Shown here piece by piece: positions 34,150 to 45,774 of a stretch of DNA of 64,000 bases. A program made the translations under genes and the position numbers. The notes under the pieces are model-generated. The model did not search any database. It was not told where the DNA came from and saw nothing but the letters and a program-made list of their open reading frames with translations. The number at the start of each line of letters is the position of its first letter. Position 1 is the first letter of the stretch. The DNA is from Yponomeuta sedellus (taxonomy: Eukaryota; Arthropoda; Insecta; Lepidoptera; Yponomeutidae): NCBI GenBank assembly GCA_934045075.1, contig OW203721.1, positions 382,001 to 446,000 on the forward strand. Reading direction: 5' to 3'.

Positions 34150-34330
34150 TTAATCCAGGTCCCAGGTTCTATGTGCTATATTAACCAGACAAGGACATCA
34201 CAAATATTGAATTACGCCCAGACTGACGCCTCTTGTGCAAATATACGGCAACCCCTAGTGGGAATTGAACACAAGACCTCCGGCATGCTAGTCAGATGTG
34301 ATACCGCTAGGGCAACAAGGCAGACTTATT
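34150..34330 (-). mobile_element. tRNA-derived SINE M
   Basis: Minus strand: 'ttgccctagcggtatcaca' (A-box side), 'cttgtgttcaattcccact' (B box), then 'atttgcacaagaggcgtca' and 'gatgtccttgtctggttaat'. Same order as 14095-14190. Confidence 0.6.
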
Positions 34331-34632
34331 TGTTAACCGAAGCTCCATTGTGCGCCAAGGCGATAAACAAACTACACATCGACTCATTGACCATTCCACG
34401 CGGCCATTTTATCTCAGTTTTAGCTGGCTGCCCAGTTTATTCCACTTAACGAGCCCTATATTGTCTATTGACTACTTTGATTGTTTTACTTTGCATTTAA
34501 TAATATTGGTATTTAACATAAATATAGGTCGTGTGTAAAGTTTTGCGACAGATATATATTTTACTGACAACCAACGGTGGTCTCTCTAAAATGTAAGTCC
34601 CGTTGCATATGTTTTGAAAACAATAATTGTGG

Positions 34633-35340
34633 ATTATACAATTTTTATTTTTAATGCACAAACCCGTGCTAAGGAAAATTTTAAAAACCTATTTAGAGGC
34701 TAAAAATTCCACCCATGCCGGGATTCGAAGCCGCGACCTCTGGCTATCCGTGCCAGCGCTCTTCCACTTGAGCCAATGGGTGACTCACCGGCATCAGTGA
34801 AATTTCGAACCTCTTTACACTATTCTCTGTATTACGTACAGGCAGCGACATCTGGGCTTAAGTAAATTGCATCACTTACAGCCCCGACTACCTACTTTGC
34901 AGTTAGGTTTTTACATTGGAATGATATCACTGTACCCACATGATTATACAATTTTTATTTTTAATGCACTAACCCGTGCTAAGAAGGACAATTTTAAAAA
35001 CCTATTTAGAGGACAAAAATTCCACCCATGCCGGGATTCAAATCCGCGACCTTTGGCTATCCGTGCCAGCGCTCTTCCAATTGAGCCAATGGGCGACTCA
35101 CCGGCATCAGTGAAATTTCGAACCTCTTTACACTATTCTCTGTATTACGTACAGGCAGCGACATCTGGGCTTAAGTAAATTGCATCACTTACAGCCCCGA
35201 CTACCTACTTTGCAGTTAGGTTTTTACATCGGAATGATATCGCTATACCCACATGATTATACAATTTTTATTTTTAATGCACTAACCCGTGCTAAGGACA
35301 ATTTTAAAAACCTATTTAGAGGCTAAAAATTCCACCCATG
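34633..35340 (-). mobile_element. Head-to-tail SINE A array, two copies plus a third partial
   Basis: Units start at 34633, 34942 and 35255, giving periods of 309 and 313 bp. The first two run from tail (aatgcac(t)aacccgtgct) through B box and A box to the head (gatatcactgtacccacatg). They differ by few substitutions. The third stops at 35340 where a 5S-SINE begins. These give the best full-length SINE A. Confidence 0.85.
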
Positions 35341-35480
35341 GCCTGAAAACTTCTGACAGTAAGACCAGTCACTAGTCTTGCAAGCCTCCACCAATCCGGA
35401 CTTGGTCCCCGTGGTGGAGTATGGCCTATACCTTCCTCTGGGAAGAGACCCGCGGTGGTGGGGACATAAAGGGTTGATGA
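35340..35480 (+). mobile_element. 5S-SINE, 3' part of diverged subfamily
   Basis: ggcctgaaaacttctgacag to 'gacataaagggttgat'. Shares 'ctagtcttgcaagcctccac' with 24295-24615. Confidence 0.75.
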
Positions 35481-35484
35481 CGAT

Positions 35485-36105
35485 GATTGTTAATACAAAT
35501 TAACAGACAGTGTGTTAGCTTTAAGTTATCAATGTCTGCGCCGCTAGTCAAACGGTAGCGGCCTGGGAAAGGCGCTTGCGCACAATCGATGACGATCGAT
35601 GTAAAAACGTCCTGAGAACCGTACCGCGCCGCGTAAGTAAACCCTGTGCCACATGAAAGATTACCATCATGTAAACAAACACACAATTTTAGTAGTGGTT
35701 TCGCTTCTGTTCGTAAATGAAATAATTTTTAGAAAGTATATTTTTTAACGGAAAATGAAAAGCCCTAAAAAACCCAGCAGTGGGGTTTACCGGGCTAATG
35801 ATGGTGATGATATTTTTTAAATACTTACTACCATTTCATGATTTTATTTGATGTAATCTATCAATTGTATAGGAACATGTCATATGCAATAAAAAAGTAA
35901 TTCATTAATTAATCATCATATAATTTTGTTCCGTAACAATTTCATAAGACATGAAAAATAGTTTCATGTATGAATTATAATTAAAATTAATGTTTTGATA
36001 TTTAATGACCAAATTCTATGAGACTGGATGTCGCTCTATCAATTGAAAATTTCACAGGGTTCGTCTCATACTTGATACCTACTTAGGGTAAAGCAACGTT
36101 CAACT
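35485..36105. other. No gene recognised
   Basis: 35530-35650 is GC-richer; the rest is AT-rich. The 86-codon minus frame (35426-35686) overlaps the 5S-SINE end and is not a gene. Confidence 0.3.
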
Positions 36106-36107
36106 TG

Positions 36108-36181
36108 ATACGATAATTTTATTTATTTAGTTACGCTACTTGAACGGTTCAAGTAGCGTAACTAAAATAAAATTATCGTAT
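36108..36181. repeat. Palindrome, ~36-bp arms
   Basis: Left arm atacgataattttatttatt... and right arm ...aaaataaaattatcgtat pair with about one mismatch, centred near 36145 (ttgaacggttcaa). No spacer to speak of. Confidence 0.85.
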
Positions 36182-36192
36182 AAATATTATTA

Positions 36193-36350
36193 AGGGCGGC
36201 TTGAAACTTCAGACAGTACAGCGCGCCACAGTCTTACAATCCACCACCAACCCGGGCTTGGCCCCCGCGGCGGAGTATGGCCTAACCTTTGCGCGTTGCA
36301 GGAAGACACCCGTGCCCCAGCACTGGGGACAGCTAAGCATGCAAAGGGTT
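36193..36350 (+). mobile_element. 5S-SINE, 3' part
   Basis: gggcggcttgaaacttcaga to 'gcaaagggttgatatcg', with a short insertion (gctaagcatgc) near the end. Confidence 0.8.
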
Positions 36351-36440
36351 GATATCGAATCCTCTATGTGAGAACTGATGGCCCAACTTAACACTCCATA
36401 ACAGTTAAGCGAGTTACTTGCTCACATCTTTTATAATCGT
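36351..36440 (+). repeat. Extension shared with 2803-2890
   Basis: aatcctctatgtgagaactg, 'atggcccaacttaacactcc', 'cttttataat': about 85 bases also found after the 5S-SINE at 2451-2802. Confidence 0.6.
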
Positions 36441-36460
36441 AATCTGCAGTAAATCGTAAG

Positions 36461-36816
36461 AAGCTCGTGGCCTAGGCGAACCGAGTGATTGGAACCACTC
36501 ACTTGGTTATGCAACAACAGGCGCGGTCAGGTACAGGATGGGTGAACGTCCTGTGACTACCGCTAGTGGCATTTTTCCGAGCGCTTCCGTGCTTCGCAAG
36601 GCATGTTAAGCCGTTGGTGCCGGCTGTCATGTAATGGCAGTCGTTAAGCCATGTCAGAGGCCTTATGGGCGGCTTGATAACTCCTGACAGTAAGGCCCCC
36701 CAATGTCTTATAACCCTCCACCAATCCGGACTTGGCCCCCGTGGTGGAGTATGGCCTAACCTTCCTGCGATGCAGGAAGAGACCCGTGCCCCAGCAGTGG
36801 GGACATACTAGGGTTG
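36461..36816 (+). mobile_element. 5S-SINE, full length
   Basis: A complete copy of about 355 bp: 'gctcgtggcctaggcgaac', 'accgagtgattggaacca', 'atgcaacaacaggcgcggtc', 'caggatgggtgaacgtcc', then body and end 'ggggacatactagggttg'. A good reference copy. Confidence 0.85.
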
Positions 36817-36971
36817 TAACGACAAAAATCGTAATCTATCGTACCACCATTATTGATGTTCTTCCAGATTTGTGCGATGTGTTGTACGTCGTTCCTTACC
36901 TGAAATGAAAAAAAAATATTTAGTAACGATTCGCCTTAGTTAGTTAGACCCTCAGATCATAGAAAGAAGGT

Positions 36972-37200
36972 TAGACCTGAGATTTCCGCACTTAGCCTCA
37001 TAGTTGGGCCATTGTACGTAGCAAGCGCTGAGGTACCTCAGACACTAGGGTTTCCTTACGATGTTTTCCTTGACAGTCAGCGAGTAGTTTTGCTACTATA
37101 ATTTCACAAATGTACATGACTTAGAAAACAAAGTCATTGGTACATGCCGGGGTTCGAACCCACGACCTCTATGAACCTCTATGAACCCACCGCTCTATGA
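36972..37200 (-). mobile_element. tRNA-derived SINE C
   Basis: 'atttccgcacttagcctcat' to 'catgccggggttcgaaccca'. The tRNA-like end is broken by a short duplication (tctatgaacc). Confidence 0.75.
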
Positions 37201-37366
37201 TTCGCCTTTATTAAGGGTACAACAGGGTAGGCAAAACTTATTTTCAGTTTTCGGTAGAGAATTTGTCTAGGGCCAGCCGGGAAAAAAGTTGAGAGGTCGT
37301 CCGAAAAGTGTTTAGTTATACAGGATTTGGCGTAAACAATGAATAGCCTTGAAGCCGTATCTTAAG

Positions 37367-37666
37367 TACTACTAATATTATAAACGCGAAAGTTTGTGAG
37401 TATTGATGGATGGATGTTTGTTTGTTACTCTTTCAAGTAAAAAGTACTGAATGGATTTTAATGAACCTTTACAATAATATAGCTTATATAACAGAATAAC
37501 ACATAGGCTACAATTTATAAAGACATTGTGTGATATTTTTCAAATGCGACCCAAAAATTAATTATTATTTATCTGATAATTTAGTTAGTTTTTTTTCTAC
37601 GCCACGCTAATAATAAGCAATTCAAAATACTAATCCTGCGCAGACGAAGTCGCGGGCACCAGCTAT
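37367..37666 (+). mobile_element. Helitron-like element, family 2
   Basis: 'tactaatattataaacgcga' and 'aagtttgtgagtattgatgg' at the 5' end; 'ctacgccacgctaataata' and 'cagacgaagtcgcgggcacc' then agCTAT at the 3' end. The same family as 58509-59247. Confidence 0.7.
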
Positions 37667-37669
37667 ATG

Positions 37670-38260
37670 TCAATAATTTAACCTTTCCCGACGAGCAAAT
37701 TTATGCTAAAAATGTTTAATCTTTATACTATCTAGAAAATTGACCATGAGGAATGTACGACACATAACCAAAATGAAATCTACCATACCATTCAGTGTAA
37801 TAATTTTCATGCTGTACACTTCATATCCATGCACCTTGTGCCTTTCGATAGATGTTGCTAAATAATGATTAACATATTTTAGTTTGATTACAACTGCGGT
37901 GTTCTCTTTTTAGAATCCGCTAACTTATATTACTTTTAATTCAGTGAGAACAATGACGGGCTGAAAATCAGCGCTGTGATGATGCATGCATTCACAGCAC
38001 TATGGTGAGCCCTGCTTTTTTTATTACATATTGTCTCTATTTTTTTGTTATAGTATTCATATGTTCTCTAATCTGTGTGTGATAAATATGCATTTTTCAA
38101 TTTCAAGTTCAAAATATATTTAATGTATTGTCCTAAACTGTTTCTTATTGTATGTGGTCATTAAATCGATATAAATGAACCAGTTTTCAAGCTCAGCCCG
38201 TGAGTAGGCAACGGTCACAGACAACCAGTGATTCTGCAGACTGTCTGTAAAAGCAAAGCT
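37670..38260. other. No gene recognised
   Basis: AT-rich non-coding DNA. Confidence 0.3.
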
Positions 38261-38261
38261 T

Positions 38262-38470
38262 AGGATTCAAGTCTTGCCTCTTGCAAGGTAGGCAGATGCG
38301 CTACTCCCGGGTTCGATCCCTGGCTGAGGACAAAAAAACTATAGGTCTTGGATGTTTACATGTTTGTGACGTCATTGTTTCTGGTGCGCACGACACAGGG
38401 TATCCTAGTCTGGGGCCAAAAGCAATGTGTGTGCCTGTATGTAAATGTATGTATGTAAGTATCTTAGCAT
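38262..38470 (+). mobile_element. tRNA-derived SINE E, rearranged start
   Basis: B box 'ctcccgggttcgatccctgg', body 'ggtcttggatgtttacatgt', 'gggtatcctagtctggggcc', tail 'gcctgtatgtaaatgtatgt'. The anticodon side reads cttgcaaggtaggcagatgc, an inverted form of the usual sequence. Confidence 0.7.
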
Positions 38471-38472
38471 CA

Positions 38473-38945
38473 ATCGCAAGACAAAGATAAAACTAATGCG
38501 GACCCTTATCTTCTCAATATTTCTGTATGCCTCGGAAACCTAGACATTAAAGGCCCGTATTCTGAAAAGAATAGATGCGTTTGAAATGTGGTGCTGGCGG
38601 AGAATGCTCCGTATATCTTGGACTGAACGCCGCACAAACGTATCTATTCTAGAAGAACTTCAGATAAAGACGAGGCTCTCCACAATCTGCACCCAAGGCA
38701 TCCTGAAGTTCTTCGGACTTACTGTCCGACGCGGGCCAGAAGGTTATCTAACCTGGAATATATTATCATCACCGGTCGAGCGAACGGGAAACGAAGCAGA
38801 GGACAAGCACCAACGCGTTGGACAGACATAATAAATAAAGCTTCGGGAGGAACCCTACAAGCAGCCATACATCATGCGCATAATAGAATCAAATTGCGAG
38901 AGCTGGTGGCGGAAGCTGCCCCATAGTCACGTCCCTCAGCCATGA
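38473..38945 (+). pseudogene. RTE-type LINE reverse transcriptase, C-terminal remnant
   Basis: Translation from about 38499 gives LIFSIFLYASET, a stop in place of the expected Trp (tag), then TLKARILKRIDAFEMWCWRR and MLRISWTERRTNVSILEEL. These are the conserved words after the RT domain in RTE-clade LINEs. Further frameshifts follow around 38720-38760. Only the end of the protein remains; the domain with the catalytic residues is absent. It directly follows SINE E. Confidence 0.75.
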
Positions 38946-41150
38946 GGAAACGACAAAGAAAAGGAATGTAAGTACCTAGGGTCTCCAGATTCCGAGCCGC
39001 CAGCCTGGCAGCTATGCCATCGCTATGTACACGGAAATTAGTGTCGTATGTCCCGTTCTGCGTAGTGGCCAGCGTCGTGGGACGTCGCTTCTCACGTGAC
39101 AGCTTCGATGCCTTCTTGGAACACTACCATAAAGGGTTGATACTTAGGAGCTTACATTCGCTCATCCGGCACAACAACGACGGAATCGCACTTTTGAAAA
39201 ATAAGGCCACCTAAGTAACAAGACTCCTAAAGAGAAGTTAAACGCGGAATTACATTAACGCAATTGGATTTAAATTAATTTCAGTCAATTGGCGCATTAT
39301 GCATTACTAAAAGTGCACCGCGTTTGTCGTTTTTCCCATGGGAATTAGATATTTTTGCGCAGTAAAAGTTAGCCTATGTGTTAATACAGGGTGTCAGCTA
39401 ACTCCATACCAAATTTTAGCAAAATCCCACCAGCCATTTAGACGTAATGAAGTAAGAAACATACACGCTCACAAACTTTCGCCTTTATAATATTAGTGTA
39501 ATAGCTTGATTATATACAATGTGATTTGATGAGAAGTGTGATGATAAACACGGGGTAGCATTGACACAATTAAACTTACGTTTATTTCAGTCAAATGACA
39601 TATTATGCATTATATACCGATTTATTCTACTCGTAGCCTCTACAAAAGCATCAACGACATGTTCTAGTGTTGTATAAAGAAATATTTTACTACGTCGTTG
39701 CTATCCCGCATCGGCGAATATATTGGTTCAATGCCCGGACCAGAAGGGTCTAGTTACGTGGACCAAATCATCGAACTGTTAAATTCCATACGAATTTGAC
39801 ATTTAGACGATTGGAATCGTTCAGGACTAGTTCCGCGTAATATAGGAACAGAATTCCGTGAAGTCGATTAATATTTAAATGGACACTTTATTTTTATTTT
39901 ACTGCAGTCTGAAAATTATCCATCCATCCTTACAGTATGAGAAAAAACAAACCAAGTTTATGCGAATTTTTCATCAAATGTTTTACCCGACCTAAAAAAT
40001 AACCGGTTATTTTTAGGAGTTCCTTTTATTATTTGTGACCATCAATGTGTTACATTTACAAAGTTTAATATAAATCTGAATGTGGCCCTACAGCTTCTTA
40101 ATCCAGTAAGTACTTGTGAAGAATCTAACACACGATAACACCTATAATTATACATACATCCCTGTCGACCATACAAGGTCTTTAAGCCCATGTAATATGC
40201 TATGCAAAAAGCGTCCACGGTACGAGCAAGCTGCGCGTGGCTGGCATACCTTTAGGACTGCAGCTGAAACAGCACAAATATGACCCTTAGCACCTGTGAA
40301 TTAGGTGCTGAGATCCTTCGAAGTGTTGCTTGTTTGTGTCTAAAAGTAAAGGTGTTCTCTTGCAACCATTTTTTTAAGTTTTTCATACTACTTGGTAATG
40401 GCAACATGTTGCGCACATTCCAATATTGACACCAAAAATTTATATATGCCATATCACTGTCCATATTTGATAAAAAAAACTTCGTAGGTACTGTAGTACT
40501 GATTCAATGCTGTTTTGCGGACTACTAACTGTAACGAACAACGAACTAAATGTAAAATATGAAGTGCTAGAGATGAGATTGCTGTTGAGAATAAGTCGGA
40601 TTCACAGAGTCACGAGTGTGAATGTAATATGAAAACCATATTGGCGTCTCCATAACATAAGTTAACTCCCTCCCAATTTTTCGGGTAAAATCCGAAAAAT
40701 AACATAGGTAGATAATTCTGTACCTAGGGTATGAGCTTCAACACGAATAAGTGCCTACCGGCTTCATGAAGTTATTAAAATGGGACAAAGATGTAGTGCG
40801 GCGTTTTGAGAGAAGGAAGCAATGGTTCACAAGCGTCAGGGAATGGACGGATGCAGCCATTTTGAAGCCTGTTTTAACTGGCGCATAGATCAAATGAAAC
40901 TATTTTATTGAAAATAACTTAACAGATATTAGGTACTTGCAAAATTTCATAGTTCTAAATTCATGAAGTACCCTATAAATTTAAATTAAGTGTCAAAATA
41001 CACATCTTGTTTGGCATAAACGACCGTAGCTTTTTATTGCGTCAACTTAGAAGTTTGATTATTTCTCAACTTTAAGGGTCTCGATACTTTCACGCGTTTC
41101 CAAGATAAGACATGACAACAGAATGACGGACGGACGGTACGACCACATGT
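38946..41150. other. No gene; Helitron family 2 start at 39440-39502
   Basis: 39440-39502 on minus ('cactaatattataaaggcga') is a truncated Helitron-like 5' end. Short open frames at 39014-39214 and 40252-40464 (minus) have no recognisable domain. Confidence 0.35.
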
Positions 41151-41156
41151 TCCTAT

Positions 41157-41513
41157 CGATATCAACCCTTGTATGTCCCCACTGCTGGTGCACGGGTCTC
41201 TTCCTGCTTTGCACGAAGGTTAGGCCATACTCCACGGGGGCCAAGTCCGGGTTGTTGGAGGATTGTAAGACAGTGGCGGGCCTCACTGTCAGAGGTTATT
41301 CACCCGCGGATAAAGCCTTGACATGGCTTAATTAGTGCCATTACATGACAGCCAACGGCTTAACGTGCCTTGAGAAGCATGGAAGCGCTCGAAAAAAATC
41401 CCACTAGCAGTAGTCACAGGACGGTCACCCATCCTGCACCTGACCGCACCTGTTGTTGCGTAACTCAAGTGATTAATTCCAATCACTCGGTTTGGCTAGG
41501 CCACGAGCGCTTC
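41157..41513 (-). mobile_element. 5S-SINE, full length
   Basis: From 'cgatatcaacccttgtatg' to 'ctaggccacgagcgcttc'. On the minus strand it keeps GGATGGGTGACCG (41422-41434), identical to the 5S C box core. Confidence 0.85.
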
Positions 41514-41514
41514 T

Positions 41515-43195
41515 TCTATGTTTTTCATTCAGAGGTACAGACCCTAAACAGAATTCGCAATGTCTACTAGCCGTCGTTTTAAATAACTTAAAAATCAACC
41601 GGGTCCCAGCCTAGTGTTCTCTCTGGCAAAGAAAATACCCTAGAGCTTTTAACCATGCAGATGTAACTCTCGAGTCTTGCCCAATGAGAGGAAAAGGTCG
41701 CGTAAATGTCAGCCAATAGGAAACAGGACTGGCGCGGGTTTTCACCAATCCCGAGCCAGAGATAGCTCACGACTGCTCGTCAGGAGGTCTGCGGGGAATG
41801 TATTAGCATATTGAAATGTCTGCATTCGCTGTTTAGTAATAGAGTCAAGTCGAATGGCATTGCGCATTCGCAGATTAATGAAGTTAGGCGTGCTTTCAAA
41901 GCACGACGACATCGGGTATCTTTAAGTGTCGATATAGGGATATATTTTGAAGTCGGTATCCGAAATGCTTTGCTGAATCTTGTGCTATAGCCTCCTAAGC
42001 CCTGGAGGTAACACTTCCTTCAAGTCTTTAAAAACTATGTACTATTTTGAAGAACTTTCTCTTCTTGTTGCCCAAAAAGTATTGAGGAATGCATTGGACC
42101 TGGAACAATGAGTTTTCCGGACTTCCTACTACATCATTGGGTGTGAATTAAGAAAGTTATTCGTGATGTCCTATTTCTGGGACGCCAGGGCTAAGGAGGG
42201 TATATGCCACCGACTCCAAACTATACTTTTACAATACCTAGATTGAATTTAAAGGTAATTTTTAAACTACTTCATAGTTTTTAGTGCTGCAGTGTTTTGG
42301 AGTCGGTTTTTAAAATTATTATTTTTGTAAGTCTTTGTCGACACCTCTACAGGCGTTCCCTCTATTCGGTTACACTAAAGGCGACTTTGCAACAAAAAAT
42401 TAAAGCTTGACCAGCTGTCGATTGCTCGATTGTCGATACTGTTTATTATTCTTACTGTACTATTGACCAGGCTGTTGATGATATGTGTTGCACTACAGGG
42501 CACAGCCCTTCCCGAGGATTAGGGATTCGGGCGTTGAGGTGTGAACATGTGAAAACCTGAGACACTCAGGTTACCTGACGATGTTTTTCTTTGTCAGCGA
42601 GTGGTATAACTACTACCACTTTATAATTGTACGCAAGATAACAAAGTCACTACGGCGTCAAAGTCACAAAGCTTTGTTACCACGGCGTTTATCAAGAATC
42701 ACTCAAAATCTAGGTATTAAAATTAACAAACTTCTACGGTGTCTCACGCTACTTTGTCAGCTTTAATACTCGTAGAAACTCTTGTCTCAGCTACACGTAT
42801 GAGGTGGCAGAAAGCTGCTCGAGACCGCAACGCACTCCGGATGAGAAAGTATCTGCGTAAGCGCAGGCGCGGGCACCGGTGGCTTCTTAATATTATTATA
42901 ATTTTAATTCTGGATTGCACTAGTTACGTGAGTAAATGTACAAAGGCGTCTTGAAAATGCAAGAAACATTCTCTCCCAGCAAACCTTTGGTGTTGAAGAG
43001 ACTGGCAAAGGGTAGTGCAGGACATGAGGCGGTATAGCTTAATACGCTATCTCAGATTATTTCTATGATCTGAGGCTATGTCCAATAGGACAATTCCTAA
43101 TGGGTGCTGGTAGGTCACTCCGTGGTGGCCTAAAGGTGGTATTAAACCTGATTCGTCATTCACCATTCGCTAAGGAAAATATCATGAGCAAATCT
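41515..43195. other. No gene; SINE C and H remnants
   Basis: 42485-42535 has 'gcactacagggcacagcc' (H-type). 42540-42640 has the SINE C body in reverse ('ttacctgacgatgtttttct'). 41590-41770 and 42739-42954 are open but unrecognised. Confidence 0.35.
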
Positions 43196-43199
43196 TAGT

Positions 43200-43316
43200 T
43201 TCTGATATTACCGCTTAACATTGCCAATCCGCGGTGGGCACGCGATGTGATTAAACCCATACTATCTCTCCAAGAGAAGGTCTGTGTCCTACATTGGAGC
43301 GTGCATAGGCCGCTTT
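43200..43316 (+). repeat. Dispersed repeat H
   Basis: acattgccaatccgcggtgg, 'ctctccaagagaaggtctg', 'cataggccgct'. Confidence 0.65.
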
Positions 43317-43319
43317 ATT

Positions 43320-44050
43320 CACCTGTGACGGAACATCGAGCTTTCGCCGTTTCTACTTTTGTCGAACTGTACAGCCAACTAAGAGCTTCTATTCCAAATA
43401 ATGTACACTGACATGCAAAACTAAGTCCTATGTACAGTTTTTTTTTATCCTAAACTACCCTAAAAAGTTGAGTTTGTTTCAGCCATGTTTTTAAAGAAAG
43501 TAATCTACTTTGGAGATTTTATACGCAAAATTAACTCTTATTTCGGAAGTATAGATTGTGCATTTAAAAATTTATTGGAATTTTAAAAATGTGATGCTAA
43601 GTTTGCCGGCCAGTGGTTTAATCAAATCAAATATTATGTTCTATTCTGAGTAGTACAGAAACGACTTAGTAAACGTTACAAATTAAACTAGGTTAATAGG
43701 CCAGTTGGCAAGTTTCTGAAAAGCAACTCAGATTTTTCGTTGGTTGTTAATAAGTGTTCAGAAAGTGATAATTTTAACATCTTTCAAGTCTTCTTCATCA
43801 TCACATTCACATCTTTAAAAAAAAATTAAAAATAACATATCATTTTTAAAATAAGCCCTGAAAATGCTCTCGAGCAATATGGCGTGGCACAGGAATTGGT
43901 GACGTCACTGGTCAGTTCACGAACAAATATACAAATATTATAATTGACAAAATAATGCATAGAAAAAGTTTTAATATAATACAGCTCACGCTAAATCGTA
44001 AATTTTACCAGCGAGCCATTCGTTATACATAGTAATCTACAGCTATTTGC
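43320..44050. other. No gene; LINE-tail and repeat N remnants
   Basis: 43616-43695 ('aatcaaatcaaat', 'acgacttagtaaacgttaca') resembles a diverged LINE 3' end on minus. 43873-43935 ('caatatggcgtggcacagga', 'tgacgtcactg') is repeat N, also at 49228-49300. Confidence 0.4.
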
Positions 44051-44054
44051 TGTG

Positions 44055-44290
44055 TGGTGTCGGCCTAGAGAATAGCACCAACCCCTATTCTTCCCGCGGG
44101 TGTCGTAAAAGGCGACTAAGGGACACAAACCGGGGGGTGGGCAGCAGCGCCCATTGCAGTACAATTCCACCAAACTGCGATCCCCAACCCGCATGCCCAG
44201 CGTGGGGATTATGGGCATTACCCCCTATGATAGCACAACGTAGCGCTTTTTAGGGGAGGGCTATGTCCAGCAGTGGACTAGTAAACTACA
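44055..44290 (+). mobile_element. LINE-like 3' UTR fragment
   Basis: 'cttcccgcgggtgtcgtaaa', 'ggcgactaagggacacaaac', 'ccgcatgcccagcgtggg' and the end 'gggctatgtccagcagtgga'. I recognise this as a common lepidopteran LINE 3' region; the clade is uncertain. The open frames here are artefacts. Confidence 0.55.
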
Positions 44291-44294
44291 TAAC

Positions 44295-44780
44295 ATAGTA
44301 ATATGACGTAGTCTAAGAGTAATTTATATAACCTATAAATGAATGTAAGTACATAGGCGGTACGGAAGGAAGCTCTTAAATCTCAGAAAGAGAGTAGCTC
44401 AATAAGCATCCGCTGCGCATAACGCCATCCGGCCTCTTTGACACCGGCGCGGGCGCAGCGCGGCCGATGCAGCGGCGGACACGCACGCGCAACTGCTGAT
44501 GTCTCTTGGCCTGCCTAGCACGGACTCTGCTTTATCGTCGCTAGCGTACATTGAAATATTTAATTAACAATGTACTATCCCACGGTCAACATCAGTCAAT
44601 TAACAAAAAAAGTTAAAGTCAGAATGTAGATGTAAAATAGGTTCTCATGGCAAACTAAGACTTAAGATGCTCCCTCACGAATTAATAATTTTTAAATAAA
44701 ATGGCGGATTGCCGTGAAACTTTACCAATATGCTTAAAGCACTCAAGTGTCGTATTGCGAATTTTTGTATATTTTTATTC
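44295..44780. other. No gene; CpG-rich patch at 44400-44530
   Basis: The patch includes gcgcgggcgcagcgcggccg. No recognisable frame. Confidence 0.3.
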
Positions 44781-44783
44781 GTT

Positions 44784-45140
44784 ATCAACCCTTGTATGTC
44801 CCCACTGCTGGGGCACGGGTCTCTTCCTGCATCGCAGGAAGGTTAGGCCATACTCCACCACGGGGGCCAAGTCCGGGTTGGTGGAGGATTGTAAGACAGT
44901 GGCGGGCCTTACTGTCAGAAGTTATCAAGCCGCCCATAAGGCCTCTAACATGGCTTAACGACTGCCATTAATGACAGCCGGCACCAACGGCTTAATGTGC
45001 CTTGCGAAGCATGGAAGCGCTCGGAAAAATGCCACTAGCGGTAGTCACGGGACGCTCACCCATCCTGTACCTGACCGCACCTGTCATTGCTTAACCAAGT
45101 GATTGATTCCAATCACTCGGTTCGCCAAGGCCACGAGCGC
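44784..45140 (-). mobile_element. 5S-SINE, full length
   Basis: 'ttatcaacccttgtatgtcc' to 'aaggccacgagcgc', with all family blocks intact and 'gctcacccatcctgtacc' as the C-box side. Its two overlapping plus-strand frames (85 and 74 codons) arise from the repeat. Confidence 0.9.
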
Positions 45141-45144
45141 GAAA

Positions 45145-45774
45145 ACATACATATTTTTATGTCTAAAGAATATTTATTTTGCCTCGTATTACGTTTGTAT
45201 GGAATTGCTTTGTAAGGAGCCTGGTAACCAAAATAAACAATAAATCTTTTGGCAGAATCTATTTAGGTTTTGCAATGATTTCTGGGTGCATCTTCTATTT
45301 TATTAAAGTTGATTTCGAAATCCAGAAAGTTTACCGCTGTCTAGGTAGAGATTAAAATATATATACTAAGTTAGCTGACCCCATAAGCGTTGTTTTGCCA
45401 TATTAAGCACCAAGAATCTATTTTCTAAAATAGACATATTTTTTTATAAAAATCGGAACAGTTCGGTAACAAACTATTCTATTGTAGTCTATTCCTTAGA
45501 CGTTTTTTTGTAATGTTATTTTAACAAAATTTATTTTTAAATATTATTTGAAAGTGAAAAATAGTACCTATTTTGTAACACAAATAAACATCAAGAAGTG
45601 CGTGTTAGGGGTGCGGGAGGTAAGTCGGAGGCAACGCACTATAATCTGGTGCGCCGGCGCCGCCGCACGCAGCGCTGGCGGGGGGGCGGGGAAGTGGTCA
45701 ACTGTCACACCAGGACAGTACTTGACACGGTCCAGAAAAAGTCATAATTACTGGATGTGTGAAAGGCAGTTATT
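45145..45774. other. No gene; GC patch at 45600-45695
   Basis: AT-rich except 'gcgccggcgccgccgcacg' and a G-rich run (ggcgggggggcgggg), which could form a G-quadruplex. Confidence 0.3.
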
